NCBI GenBank assembly: GCA_025774405.1
Contig: JALGWB010000161.1
Coordinates: 1 to 5,262, forward strand
From: a bacterium
GTDB taxonomy: Bacteria; Arandabacterota; Arandabacteria; Arandabacterales; Arandabacteraceae
Length of the DNA: 5,262 nucleotides
Direction: 5' to 3'
The position numbers were made by a program, and so were the translations under genes. Below the pieces are notes generated by a model. It saw only the letters and a program-made list of their open reading frames with translations, was not told where the DNA came from and ran no database searches. Below, piece by piece: positions 1 to 5,152 of this stretch; position 1 is the stretch's first letter; each line of letters opens with the position of its first letter.

Positions 1-101
1 CAGATAGGCAGAACCCTCTGCCCTCCAATCTCTCGCAGGATTACGACAGGGGTATCAGTTCTTCCGTCCATTGCCAGCTTCCAAACCTTGACCTCAACCA
101 C
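1..101 (-). CDS. Bifunctional nuclease domain protein (DUF151/BFN family), N-terminal fragment
   Basis: The first 33 codons of a gene cut by the window edge. The peptide begins VVEVKVWKLAMDGRTDTPVV and continues through ILREIGGQRVLPI. This matches the N-terminal hallmark of DUF151/BFN proteins: a short beta strand, a 'GLALDP..N.PVV.L' type strand, then a 'R.LPIWIG' motif. The last two bases (TG) would start the expected Trp codon. Family members have been described as small nucleases acting on DNA and RNA (plant BFN homologues) or as uncharacterised bacterial proteins, so the substrate here is unknown. The GTG start at 101 is forced: the in-frame codon just before it is TAG, and the next in-frame ATG (position 71) would lose the conserved first strand. 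It follows the PPIase gene by 28 bases and is probably its last or near-last operon partner. Family assignment rests on a short fragment. Confidence 0.8.
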   Translation of the reverse strand, partial: MVEVKVWKLAMDGRTDTPVVILREIGGQRVLPI

Positions 102-108
102 CTACCTC

Positions 109-113
109 ACCTC
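109..113 (-). promoter_or_regulatory. Ribosome binding site of the BFN gene
   Basis: On the minus strand GAGGT lies 7 bases before the GTG start at 101. A second GAGGT at 104-108 directly follows it but is only 2 bases from the start, too close to serve. This site supports the GTG start for the fragmentary gene. Confidence 0.6.
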
Positions 114-129
114 GCTTGCCCTGTCAAAT

Positions 130-1269
130 CTATTCGGGTTGAAAATCTGGCTGAGCGCCAGATCGCATGTTCTCGATCATCCATTTGGCATCATCAGCGA
201 GATCAGTTGCTGGATATGCCTCCAGAAACTCCTTGAAGATCTTCTCAGCAGCGTCGTAATCCCTGAGCTCCTCTGCTAATGTGAAACCGATCATAAATTT
301 GGCTTCATACGCCCGCTCATCATCGGGGAACTTCGCAATGAACTGCTCATAGTACTCGATCTTACGTCTGGGGTCTGATTCCTCACTCGCCTTCTTGAAA
401 AGTGCCTCAGGTGTCTCTGAATTCACCTTTGAATCAACGAAAACCACCCGATACTTCTTTTCCAGGTCACCAAGCACGCTATCACGCACCGCCTGTTGTC
501 GCTTAAACTGAAGCTCCGATTCTATACTCTCGCGAACCTCCTCGAGCGATCTCTGCCTCTTAGGCTCATACTTATCGACCCTTACGATATGATATCCCTT
601 TGATGTTTTGACTGGACCCCCGATTTCACCCTCTTTCAAATCCAGGATGGCATCAACCAGCTCAGGCAAATCACCCAATCCCTTGATCGGTTTGCCATCG
701 ATGACCTCACCATGGATCACACCGTCCCTATCTTTGGTCAAAGCATCGAGGGAATACTTCTTGGCAAGCTCTGCGAAATCACCACCTTGCTCCAGCTGCT
801 TCCTGACACTGAGAGCCTCCTTTTCGGTCTTGACCAGGATGTGCCGTGCTCGAGCTCTGGCAGGTTCTACGAACTCATCGAGATGATTTTGATAATACGC
901 CTGGATCTGAGATTCTGAAGGTTTACTGGCCTCATCAATCACCTTCTCATAGAAGAGCCTCACCAGGGCATCGCGTTCACGTTTTGCCATCTCGTCCTTG
1001 AACTCCTCACTCCTGTCTAATCCCCTTGCCCGTGCCTCTCTGACAATAATCTCCTCCTGGACTATTGCCTTGAGCAATCGCTCACGACCTTCAGGCTTGT
1101 TGAGCTGCTCCTTCATGAATGGTGGCATACTCTCAAGCCTTGCTTCGAGGTCAGCAAGCGTGATAGGCTGGCTACCTATTCTTGCCAGGACCTCACCTTC
1201 TTGTTCACGCGCGCAACTGATCAGCAGTGCTGCCAATGCCAGAAAGACCAAGATGCCGCAGATTCGCAA
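130..1269 (-). CDS. Parvulin-type peptidyl-prolyl cis-trans isomerase lipoprotein with C-terminal TPR-like region (SurA/PrsA-like foldase)
   Basis: A 379-residue predicted envelope foldase. Residues 3-18 are hydrophobic and end in a lipobox L16-I17-S18-C19, so Cys19 should be lipidated after signal peptidase II cleavage. Ala at +2 is compatible with outer-membrane sorting in a diderm. Residues about 27-135 look like a SurA N-terminal chaperone domain ('ITLADLEARL', 'IVQEEIIVREARARGL', 'YYQNHLDEFV'). Residues about 141-232 are the rotamase/parvulin domain, with ARHILVK (His143) at its start and KGYHIVRVD (His227) at its end. Residues about 288-367 form two helical-hairpin repeats of TPR/BamD-YbgF type, with 'FIAKFPDDERAYEAKFMIG' and 'FLEAYPATDLADDAKWM'. 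The usual GGDLG core motif of parvulins is not preserved (residues 182-187 read DGVIHG). The start is TTG: no other in-frame start precedes the signal peptide, and a good Shine-Dalgarno lies 8 bases upstream. It sits 13 bases after rplI, so it is probably co-transcribed. Client proteins are unknown. Confidence 0.88.
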   Translation of the reverse strand: MRICGILVFLALAALLISCAREQEGEVLARIGSQPITLADLEARLESMPPFMKEQLNKPEGRERLLKAIVQEEIIVREARARGLDRSEEFKDEMAKRERDALVRLFYEKVIDEASKPSESQIQAYYQNHLDEFVEPARARARHILVKTEKEALSVRKQLEQGGDFAELAKKYSLDALTKDRDGVIHGEVIDGKPIKGLGDLPELVDAILDLKEGEIGGPVKTSKGYHIVRVDKYEPKRQRSLEEVRESIESELQFKRQQAVRDSVLGDLEKKYRVVFVDSKVNSETPEALFKKASEESDPRRKIEYYEQFIAKFPDDERAYEAKFMIGFTLAEELRDYDAAEKIFKEFLEAYPATDLADDAKWMIENMRSGAQPDFQPE

Positions 1270-1277
1270 TCGGACTA

Positions 1278-1285
1278 CCCCCTTA
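1278..1285 (-). promoter_or_regulatory. Ribosome binding site of the PPIase gene, overlapping the rplI stop
   Basis: TAAGGGGG on the minus strand. The TAA is the rplI stop codon and the purine run AAGGGGG lies 8 bases before the TTG start at 1269. This supports the TTG start and suggests that ribosomes finishing rplI feed the PPIase gene. Confidence 0.65.
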
Positions 1286-1732
1286 AGGTTGCTTCTTGAC
1301 TACCCAAACCTTTATCTTTGCCTCAACATCCTTATAAAGGCGAATGGGTATCGTATAAACTCCGAGTGCCTTCAAAGGCTCGTCAAGTACGATCTTCCGC
1401 TTATCGATGTCAAATCCCTGATTTGAAAGTAGTTCAGCAATGTCACCACTGGTAACAGCTCCAAAAACCCTGTCATCCTCACCAGCCTGAACCTCGGCGG
1501 TGCATGAAACCTTACTCAATGCCTTGGCCAAGTCCTCAGCTTCCCTGTGCATTTTCATCTCTCTGACGGCCCGACGCCTCTCCTCCTCCTTTAGCATCTT
1601 CAACCCGCTGGGTGTGGCCGGAAGCGCAAGCTTGCGAGGAAGCAAATAGTTCCTCGCATAACCATCCTTGACAGCGATCTTTTCACCACGCTTGCCAAGA
1701 TTGGCAACATCCTCAAGTAAGATAATCTCCAT
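1283..1732 (-). CDS. rplI: 50S ribosomal protein bL9
   Basis: A 149-residue protein of normal length for bL9, which binds 23S rRNA domain V near the L1 stalk and helps limit frameshifting. The N-terminal domain shows the family signature MEIILLEDVANLGKRGEKIAV followed by KDGYARNYLLPRKLALPAT (about residues 22-40), where the Gly and aromatic residues contact rRNA. A long connecting helix rich in Lys, Glu and Arg follows (about 41-75). The C-terminal domain is complete, with DDRVFGAVTSGDIAELL and a final beta strand ending KVWVVKKQP. The ATG start follows AAGGGG by 7 bases and is 14 bases after the rpsR stop. In many bacteria rplI follows rpsR directly, often with dnaB after it. Here a foldase gene takes the dnaB position. 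Confidence 0.97.
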   Translation of the reverse strand: MEIILLEDVANLGKRGEKIAVKDGYARNYLLPRKLALPATPSGLKMLKEEERRRAVREMKMHREAEDLAKALSKVSCTAEVQAGEDDRVFGAVTSGDIAELLSNQGFDIDKRKIVLDEPLKALGVYTIPIRLYKDVEAKIKVWVVKKQP

Positions 1733-1746
1733 CAGCGCACCCCTTC

Positions 1747-1980
1747 TTACTTGACCTGCTCAGTCGTGAAAGGAAGCAGAGCAATGTGCCTGGCTCGTTT
1801 GATTGCTCTCGTAAGCTGCCGCTGATGCCTTGCGCACACGCCAGAAATTCTTCTTGGAAGAATCTTGCCTCGCTCGGTAATGTATCGCGACAGCTTGCGT
1901 TCATCCTTGTAGTCGATTATCTCCTCACCATCTGCACAGAACCTGCACATCTTCTTGCGTTTTCGATCACCCCTGGCCAT
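1747..1980 (-). CDS. rpsR: 30S ribosomal protein bS18, zinc-binding form
   Basis: A 77-residue protein of usual bS18 size. In the 30S platform it forms a heterodimer with bS6 and contacts 16S rRNA. The basic N-terminus (MARGDRKRKKM) leads into C12-R-F-C15, and a CARH motif follows at C49-H52, so the four potential zinc ligands of the C+ form are all present. The core 'DYKDERKLSRYITERGKILP' (residues 23-42) and 'RQLTRAIKRARHIALLPF' (54-71) are standard bS18. The ATG start at 1980 is preceded by a full-consensus Shine-Dalgarno. The gene lies 20 bases after ssb and 14 bases before rplI, the classic rpsF-ssb-rpsR-rplI order. Because the zinc ligands are intact, this is not the zinc-free paralogue made in some bacteria under zinc limitation. 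Confidence 0.97.
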   Translation of the reverse strand: MARGDRKRKKMCRFCADGEEIIDYKDERKLSRYITERGKILPRRISGVCARHQRQLTRAIKRARHIALLPFTTEQVK

Positions 1981-1986
1981 AATGCT

Positions 1987-1991
1987 CCTCC
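1987..1991 (-). promoter_or_regulatory. Consensus ribosome binding site of rpsR
   Basis: GGAGG on the minus strand (within CGGAGGAG), 6 bases before the rpsR ATG. It is the closest match in the window to the 16S anti-Shine-Dalgarno complement. High bS18 translation would fit the need to match bS6 output. Confidence 0.7.
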
Positions 1992-2000
1992 GAAAATCTT

Positions 2001-2429
2001 CTAAAATGGCACTTCATCTTCACTCTCGAGTCCACCTTCCTCAACTGGCTCGACAAATTCCTCCTCGACAACCTCCGGCTTGGCAATCCGATCCAGGAAC
2101 TGGACCCTTTCCGCACGGACTTCAAGGACACTTCGCTTCTGTCCCTCGTCTGTCTCCCAGCTGCGGCTATTAAGCCTGCCTTCAACATAGACAGCGCTTC
2201 CCTTCTTGAGGTATTCGTTGACAAGTACGGCCTGCTTTCCCCATGCGACGACATTGACGAAGGCAACGGACTGCTTCCACTCGCCATCCTGGGTCCGGTA
2301 GTTCCTGCTTGAAGCAACTGAAAATGAGCAAACCGCCGTCCCGCTCGGCGTGTAGCGCAGCTCAGGATCACGTGTGAGTCTTCCGCTCAACAGAACCTTG
2401 TTGATCGTAGCCAATCTTACGTCCGCCAT
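2001..2429 (-). CDS. ssb: Single-stranded DNA-binding protein SSB
   Basis: A 142-residue SSB that coats single-stranded DNA in replication, recombination and repair, normally as a tetramer. The OB-fold fills about residues 5-108, with the signatures NKVLLSGRLTRDPELRYTPSG (9-29), 'FVNVVAWGKQA' and 'GSAVYVEGRLNSRSW'. A short acidic linker rich in Glu and Val follows, ending in the conserved tip SEDEVPF. This is the acidic-Pro-Phe tail by which SSB recruits partner proteins. The ATG at 2429 is chosen because it gives the usual family N-terminus (MADVRLATINKV) and has AGGGGGG 5 bases upstream. An in-frame TTG at 2456 would add nine residues without family support or a well-placed binding site. 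The linker is short compared with E. coli SSB. The gene lies between rpsF and rpsR as in most bacteria. Confidence 0.96.
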   Translation of the reverse strand: MADVRLATINKVLLSGRLTRDPELRYTPSGTAVCSFSVASSRNYRTQDGEWKQSVAFVNVVAWGKQAVLVNEYLKKGSAVYVEGRLNSRSWETDEGQKRSVLEVRAERVQFLDRIAKPEVVEEEFVEPVEEGGLESEDEVPF

Positions 2430-2434
2430 CTCAA

Positions 2435-2441
2435 CCCCCCT
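2435..2441 (-). promoter_or_regulatory. Ribosome binding site deciding the ssb start
   Basis: AGGGGGG on the minus strand, 5 bases before the ATG at 2429. It lies inside the reading frame that would begin at the TTG at 2456, so it argues for the shorter ssb product. Confidence 0.55.
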
Positions 2442-2458
2442 GTCCACATTGCCCAAAC

Positions 2459-2788
2459 CTAGGCTTCACCAGACATCCCGCCTGCCTTGGTCTCACTTCT
2501 CTTCTCAGTTGCGACTATAACAATATGACGGAGAACCTTCTCATTGAGGCGGTAGGAACGCTCAATGCCAGGTATGGAAGATGGCTCTGCGCGGAAGACT
2601 ATGAGTACATAGTAACCTTCCCTGTTGCCTTTTATCTCGTATGCAAGCTTGCGTTTCCCACCTTCCTCAACCTTGACTATCTCGCCACCAGAATCTGTGA
2701 TCAGATCACGAACCTTGCTGATCTCCTCGCTTAGCTGGTCGTCTTCGAGCTTAGGATCCAGAATGAATACGGTTTCGTACAATCGCAT
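2459..2788 (-). CDS. rpsF: 30S ribosomal protein bS6
   Basis: A 109-residue protein that pairs with bS18 on the 30S platform. It starts with the family hallmark MRLYETVFILDPKLEDDQ. The ferredoxin-like alpha/beta fold continues with 'VRDLITDSGGEIVKVEEGGKRKLAYEIKG', written here in part only: the key section is GGKRKLAYEI (about residues 43-52), followed by GYYVLIVFRA and the RLNEKVLRHIVI strand that closes the fold. A short flexible tail (about residues 96-109) follows. The ATG at 2788 matches the family N-terminus. An in-frame GTG at 2803 would add five residues (MKGER) and overlap the ychF stop by four bases (GTGA), with GAGG 8 bases upstream, so it is a credible alternative. The gene opens the rpsF-ssb-rpsR-rplI block and lies 11 bases after ychF. 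Confidence 0.95.
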   Translation of the reverse strand: MRLYETVFILDPKLEDDQLSEEISKVRDLITDSGGEIVKVEEGGKRKLAYEIKGNREGYYVLIVFRAEPSSIPGIERSYRLNEKVLRHIVIVATEKRSETKAGGMSGEA

Positions 2789-2793
2789 CCTTT

Positions 2794-2800
2794 CCCCTTT
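2794..2800 (-). promoter_or_regulatory. Ribosome binding site of rpsF (ATG start)
   Basis: AAAGGGG on the minus strand, 5 bases before the ATG at 2788. It touches the ychF TGA stop (2800-2802). A rival site, GAGG at 2812-2815, is spaced 8 bases from the alternative GTG start at 2803. Confidence 0.45.
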
Positions 2801-3894
2801 CACTTGCCAAACCTCACAAGCACTATATCCCCATCTTTCACTATATAATGCTTTCCTTCTGTCCGAACAAGACCCATATCTCTTGCTGCTGTCATACTAC
2901 CAACCCGAACGAAGTCCTCGAAGCCGATGACATCGGCACTGATGAACCTGTCCTTCATGTCGGTATGGATCTTGCCAGCAGCATCCCGAACACATGTCCC
3001 ATCCCTCACTGTCCAGCCCCGAGTCTCCCGCCCTTTGATTGTAAAGAATGTTATCACCTTGAGAAGATCATAGCAAGCTCTTACAAATCTATCCAAAGCA
3101 CTTGCGTGAAATCCCATCTCCTTCAGCAGCTCTTCAGCCTCATCCTCTTCGATATCTGCAAGTTCAGATTCCAGACGAGCCGAAATGGGAATGCAGACCG
3201 TATTGCGTGCAGAGGCAGCACACTCACACGCCTTGATCCGTGCCCGGGTAACGTCATCATCTGGATCTTCACCTATGTTGGCAACCAGCAATGCAGGCTT
3301 GAGCGAGAGCAACCTGATCTCGTTGAGAAGTTCGTCAAGTTCTGGATCGAGACCATCAGGTGCCCTATAGCCCTTGCCCTTATCGAGATCATCTCGGATA
3401 CTGCTAAGGAATTCGAGCTGCTTCTTTGCATGCTGATCGCCTGTCCGGGCAACCTTTTCAAGCTTTGCGATCCGTCTTTCGAGGATTTCAATGTCGGAAA
3501 GCAGAAGCTCAGTTTCAACAATCTCGAGATCACGAATGGGATCAACAGCCCCCTCCAGGTGGATGACCGTCTCGTCCTCGAAGCACCTCAAGACATGAAC
3601 TATAGCATCCACTCCTCTGATATGGGATAGAAACAAGTTGCCGAGGCCCTCACCTTTGCTTGCACCCCTGGCAAGCCCGGCAATATCAACAAAACGAAGC
3701 GTTGGATGGGTCAAGATCTCAGGCTGAACAATTTCAGCAAGCCTACTGAGCCGATCATCCCTGACCTCGACAACGGCTATGTTGGGATCGATTGTGCAAT
3801 AGGGATAGTTACTTGCCGCAGCGCACGCATTGGAAAGCGAGTTGAACAGGGTCGACTTGCCAACATTGGGAAGACCGACAATGCCCACTTCCAC
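2800..3894 (-). CDS. ychF: Ribosome-binding P-loop NTPase YchF (OLA1 family)
   Basis: A 364-residue YchF of usual length, a conserved Obg-like NTPase that binds ribosomes and generally prefers ATP over GTP. The Walker A/G1 motif is GLPNVGKST (residues 7-15). The G3 motif is DIAGLARGASKGEGLGN (70-86). The G4 position reads N186-I-G-E189, the NxxE form that replaces NKxD and accounts for the nucleotide preference of the family. SAR (228-230) marks G5. A coiled-coil insert lies at about 125-165. The C-terminal TGS domain spans about 280-364, with RGWTVRDGT, AGKIHTDMKDRFISADVI and the ending DGDIVLVRFGK. The start is GTG, which shares its G with the pth TAG stop. An in-frame TGA three codons upstream rules out a longer form. 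AAGGA lies 10 bases before the start. The pairing with pth is widely conserved, also in enterobacteria. Confidence 0.97.
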   Translation of the reverse strand: MEVGIVGLPNVGKSTLFNSLSNACAAASNYPYCTIDPNIAVVEVRDDRLSRLAEIVQPEILTHPTLRFVDIAGLARGASKGEGLGNLFLSHIRGVDAIVHVLRCFEDETVIHLEGAVDPIRDLEIVETELLLSDIEILERRIAKLEKVARTGDQHAKKQLEFLSSIRDDLDKGKGYRAPDGLDPELDELLNEIRLLSLKPALLVANIGEDPDDDVTRARIKACECAASARNTVCIPISARLESELADIEEDEAEELLKEMGFHASALDRFVRACYDLLKVITFFTIKGRETRGWTVRDGTCVRDAAGKIHTDMKDRFISADVIGFEDFVRVGSMTAARDMGLVRTEGKHYIVKDGDIVLVRFGK

Positions 3895-4460
3895 TAAGCA
3901 TCAATCCTTCTGTTAAAAGCGTTCATCGCCTTGTGAATTCCGTCAGCTGCTACTGACAGGATCGCCTCACCAGCTGTTCTAATAACGTCTGCAACAATTT
4001 CTAGTTCCTCCTCGGCAAAATCCGAAAGCACGAATTCCTCGGCTTCCACGTCAGAAGGAAGCGGTCCAATACCAAGACGTAGCCTCGGGAAATCAATCGT
4101 ACCAAGCTGATATATGACTGAAGCCAATCCCTTGTGGCCACCGTCACCGCCAGCCCTTCTCAGCCGAATGGAACCCAATGGCAGATTAAAGTCATCGCAC
4201 ACAACAAGCAACTGCCGAGGCACCACGCCCAGAGCATCCATCGCCTGGAGAACAGAGTTACCGCTTAGGTTCATGTAGGTGGTTGGCACAACCAATGAGA
4301 GCTTCAGACTCGGTTCATCGCCGACGTAGAAGTCGCCCTCGCCTGGAGTCAGTTTGATTCCAAGCCTCCCTGCAAGATCAATGATAGCCTCTTTGCCCAA
4401 ATTGTGTCTTGACCTCTGGTATCGGTCACCAGGATTGCCAAGCCCTATTGCGACCAGCAA
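3894..4460 (-). CDS. pth: Peptidyl-tRNA hydrolase
   Basis: A 188-residue bacterial Pth, which hydrolyses the ester bond of peptidyl-tRNA released from stalled ribosomes and so recycles the tRNA. The N-terminus LVAIGLGNPGDRYQRSRHNLG carries Asn9 and the catalytic His19. TTYMNLSGNS contributes Asn64. CDDFNLPLG contains Asp89, equivalent to the Asp that polarises the catalytic His. GGDGGHKGL (104-112) is the substrate loop. It has Lys110 where E. coli Pth has Asn114, a residue involved in substrate contact. FPRLRLGIGP and FVLSDF complete the family pattern. The start is TTG: an in-frame TGA lies six codons upstream with no other start between, and GGAG is 8 bases away. The gene begins 2 bases after the rplY stop, the common ctc-pth pairing, and ends inside the ychF start codon. 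Confidence 0.96.
   Translation of the reverse strand: MLVAIGLGNPGDRYQRSRHNLGKEAIIDLAGRLGIKLTPGEGDFYVGDEPSLKLSLVVPTTYMNLSGNSVLQAMDALGVVPRQLLVVCDDFNLPLGSIRLRRAGGDGGHKGLASVIYQLGTIDFPRLRLGIGPLPSDVEAEEFVLSDFAEEELEIVADVIRTAGEAILSVAADGIHKAMNAFNRRIDA
3905..3909 (-). promoter_or_regulatory. Ribosome binding site of ychF inside the pth 3' end
   Basis: AAGGA on the minus strand, 10 bases before the GTG start at 3894, lying in the last codons of pth. The spacing is a little long. With the shared stop/start (TAGTG), reinitiation by ribosomes leaving pth is likely. Confidence 0.5.
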
Positions 4461-4462
4461 GC

Positions 4463-5140
4463 CTACTTCTCCGACTCAGTCTCAGGGGCCTCAGTCGCTT
4501 CCTCTTTCTCAGCAGCCTCAGCCTCGGGCTTCTCCTCAACCTCCTCTGCTTCTACCTCGACTGGCTTCTCCTCGACCACTGTAGGAGCAACTACAGTAAC
4601 GATGGTTGACTCAGCATCACTTGTGATCCTGGCATCTTCTATGCGGAGATCGCTCACCTGCAGGGAGTCACCAACATCGAGATTGGATACGTCTACAACA
4701 ATCTTGTCAGGGATGTTTGCAGGAAGACACTCGACTTCGACTTCACGCAGGATGGTTTCAAGAATGCCACCTTTTGTCTTAACGCCAATTGGCTCACCTA
4801 CAAGTTCAATCGGAACATTGACAGTTATTTGCTTGGTCATTGAGATGTGCTGGAGGTCCACGTTGAGGATATCCCGTCTTACTGGGTGATATTGGATCTC
4901 ACGAATGATTGCCTTGATCTCATCGCCCTCAGCACCTTCAATCTTCAGATCCAGTATGACATTCTCACGGGCAGCTGTGTGAATCACGGGGTGGAACTCC
5001 TTGTAGCTCAAGACAAGTGGCCGAGACTCTTCCCCTTCACCGTAGAGCACAGCCGGTATCAAGCCTGCAGCTCGTAACTTCCTTGCCTTGCCCTTGCCAA
5101 CTTCAGTCCGGATCTTTGCCTTCAGTTCAACTGTTGCCAT
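4463..5140 (-). CDS. rplY: 50S ribosomal protein bL25, long TL5/CTC form
   Basis: A 225-residue bL25 that binds 5S rRNA in the central protuberance. The N-terminal 5S-binding domain (about 1-95) shows MATVELKAKIRTEVGKGKAR, LRAAGLIPAVLYG and IQYHPVRRDILNVDLQHI. The C-terminal beta-rich TL5/CTC domain (about 101-187) shows 'VPIELVGEPIGVKTKGGIL', 'EVECLPANIPDKIVVDVSNL' and 'GDSLQVSDL'. A Glu-rich tail follows from about residue 188, with 17 Glu in the last 36 residues and the motif VEEKP twice. The long form is the stress-related Ctc type of Bacillus and Thermus rather than the single-domain E. coli protein. The ATG start follows GAGGT by 7 bases. It lies 10 bases after prs and 2 bases before pth, matching the well-known prs-ctc-pth order. 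The tail is probably disordered. Confidence 0.96.
   Translation of the reverse strand: MATVELKAKIRTEVGKGKARKLRAAGLIPAVLYGEGEESRPLVLSYKEFHPVIHTAARENVILDLKIEGAEGDEIKAIIREIQYHPVRRDILNVDLQHISMTKQITVNVPIELVGEPIGVKTKGGILETILREVEVECLPANIPDKIVVDVSNLDVGDSLQVSDLRIEDARITSDAESTIVTVVAPTVVEEKPVEVEAEEVEEKPEAEAAEKEEATEAPETESEK
4469..4472 (-). promoter_or_regulatory. Ribosome binding site of pth inside the rplY 3' end
   Basis: GGAG on the minus strand, in the last codons of rplY and 8 bases before the TTG start of pth at 4460. It supports the TTG start and suggests coupled translation. Confidence 0.5.
4527..4576 (-). repeat. Imperfect in-frame direct repeat in the rplY acidic tail
   Basis: A 14-base unit, ggcttctcctcaac on the plus strand at 4527-4540, recurs with one mismatch as ggcttctcctcgac at 4563-4576. 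The offset is 36 bases (12 codons), so the repeat stays in frame and gives the two VEEKP motifs of the Glu-rich tail. It is low-complexity coding sequence and not a mobile repeat. Confidence 0.6.
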
Positions 5141-5147
5141 TTCTCAT

Positions 5148-5152
5148 ACCTC
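5148..5152 (-). promoter_or_regulatory. Ribosome binding site of rplY overlapping the prs stop
   Basis: GAGGT on the minus strand, 7 bases before the rplY ATG. Its GA is part of the prs TGA stop codon (TGAGGT), which favours coupling between prs termination and rplY initiation. Confidence 0.6.

Noticed and set aside
102..129. Search for a terminator between the PPIase and BFN genes
   Set aside because: Only 28 bases separate them. I see no stable hairpin followed by a T run, and the space is taken up by GAGGT binding-site sequence.
998..1426. Plus-strand open frame of 142 codons across the PPIase/rplI junction
   Set aside because: It is antisense to two well-supported genes and its sequence looks like a reverse-frame translation with Ser/Leu bias. 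No family is recognised.
1967..2371. Minus-strand open frame of 134 codons overlapping ssb in another frame
   Set aside because: ssb in the main frame has a full OB-fold and the conserved C-terminal tip. The overlapping frame is Arg/Ser-rich with no domain.
2430..2456. Longer ssb starting at TTG 2456
   Set aside because: The nine extra residues have no family support, and the AGGGGGG before the ATG at 2429 is much better placed.
2822..2850. Repeated ATATAGTG on the minus strand near the ychF end
   Set aside because: The two copies encode Ile-Val pairs in the conserved TGS terminus (HYIVKDGDIVLV), so codon usage explains them.
2842..2870. Possible internal promoter inside the ychF 3' end, with TTGTTC and TATATA spaced 17 bases, about 54 bases before rpsF
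   Set aside because: Only 3 of 6 and 4 of 6 matches to the sigma-70 consensus, within coding sequence for conserved YchF residues. The promoter consensus of this organism is unknown.
2848..3630. Plus-strand open frame of 260 codons opposite ychF
   Set aside because: It lies wholly inside the antisense of a clear YchF gene, shows no recognisable domain, is rich in Cys and mixed low-order sequence, and has no plausible binding site or partner. It is a shadow frame.
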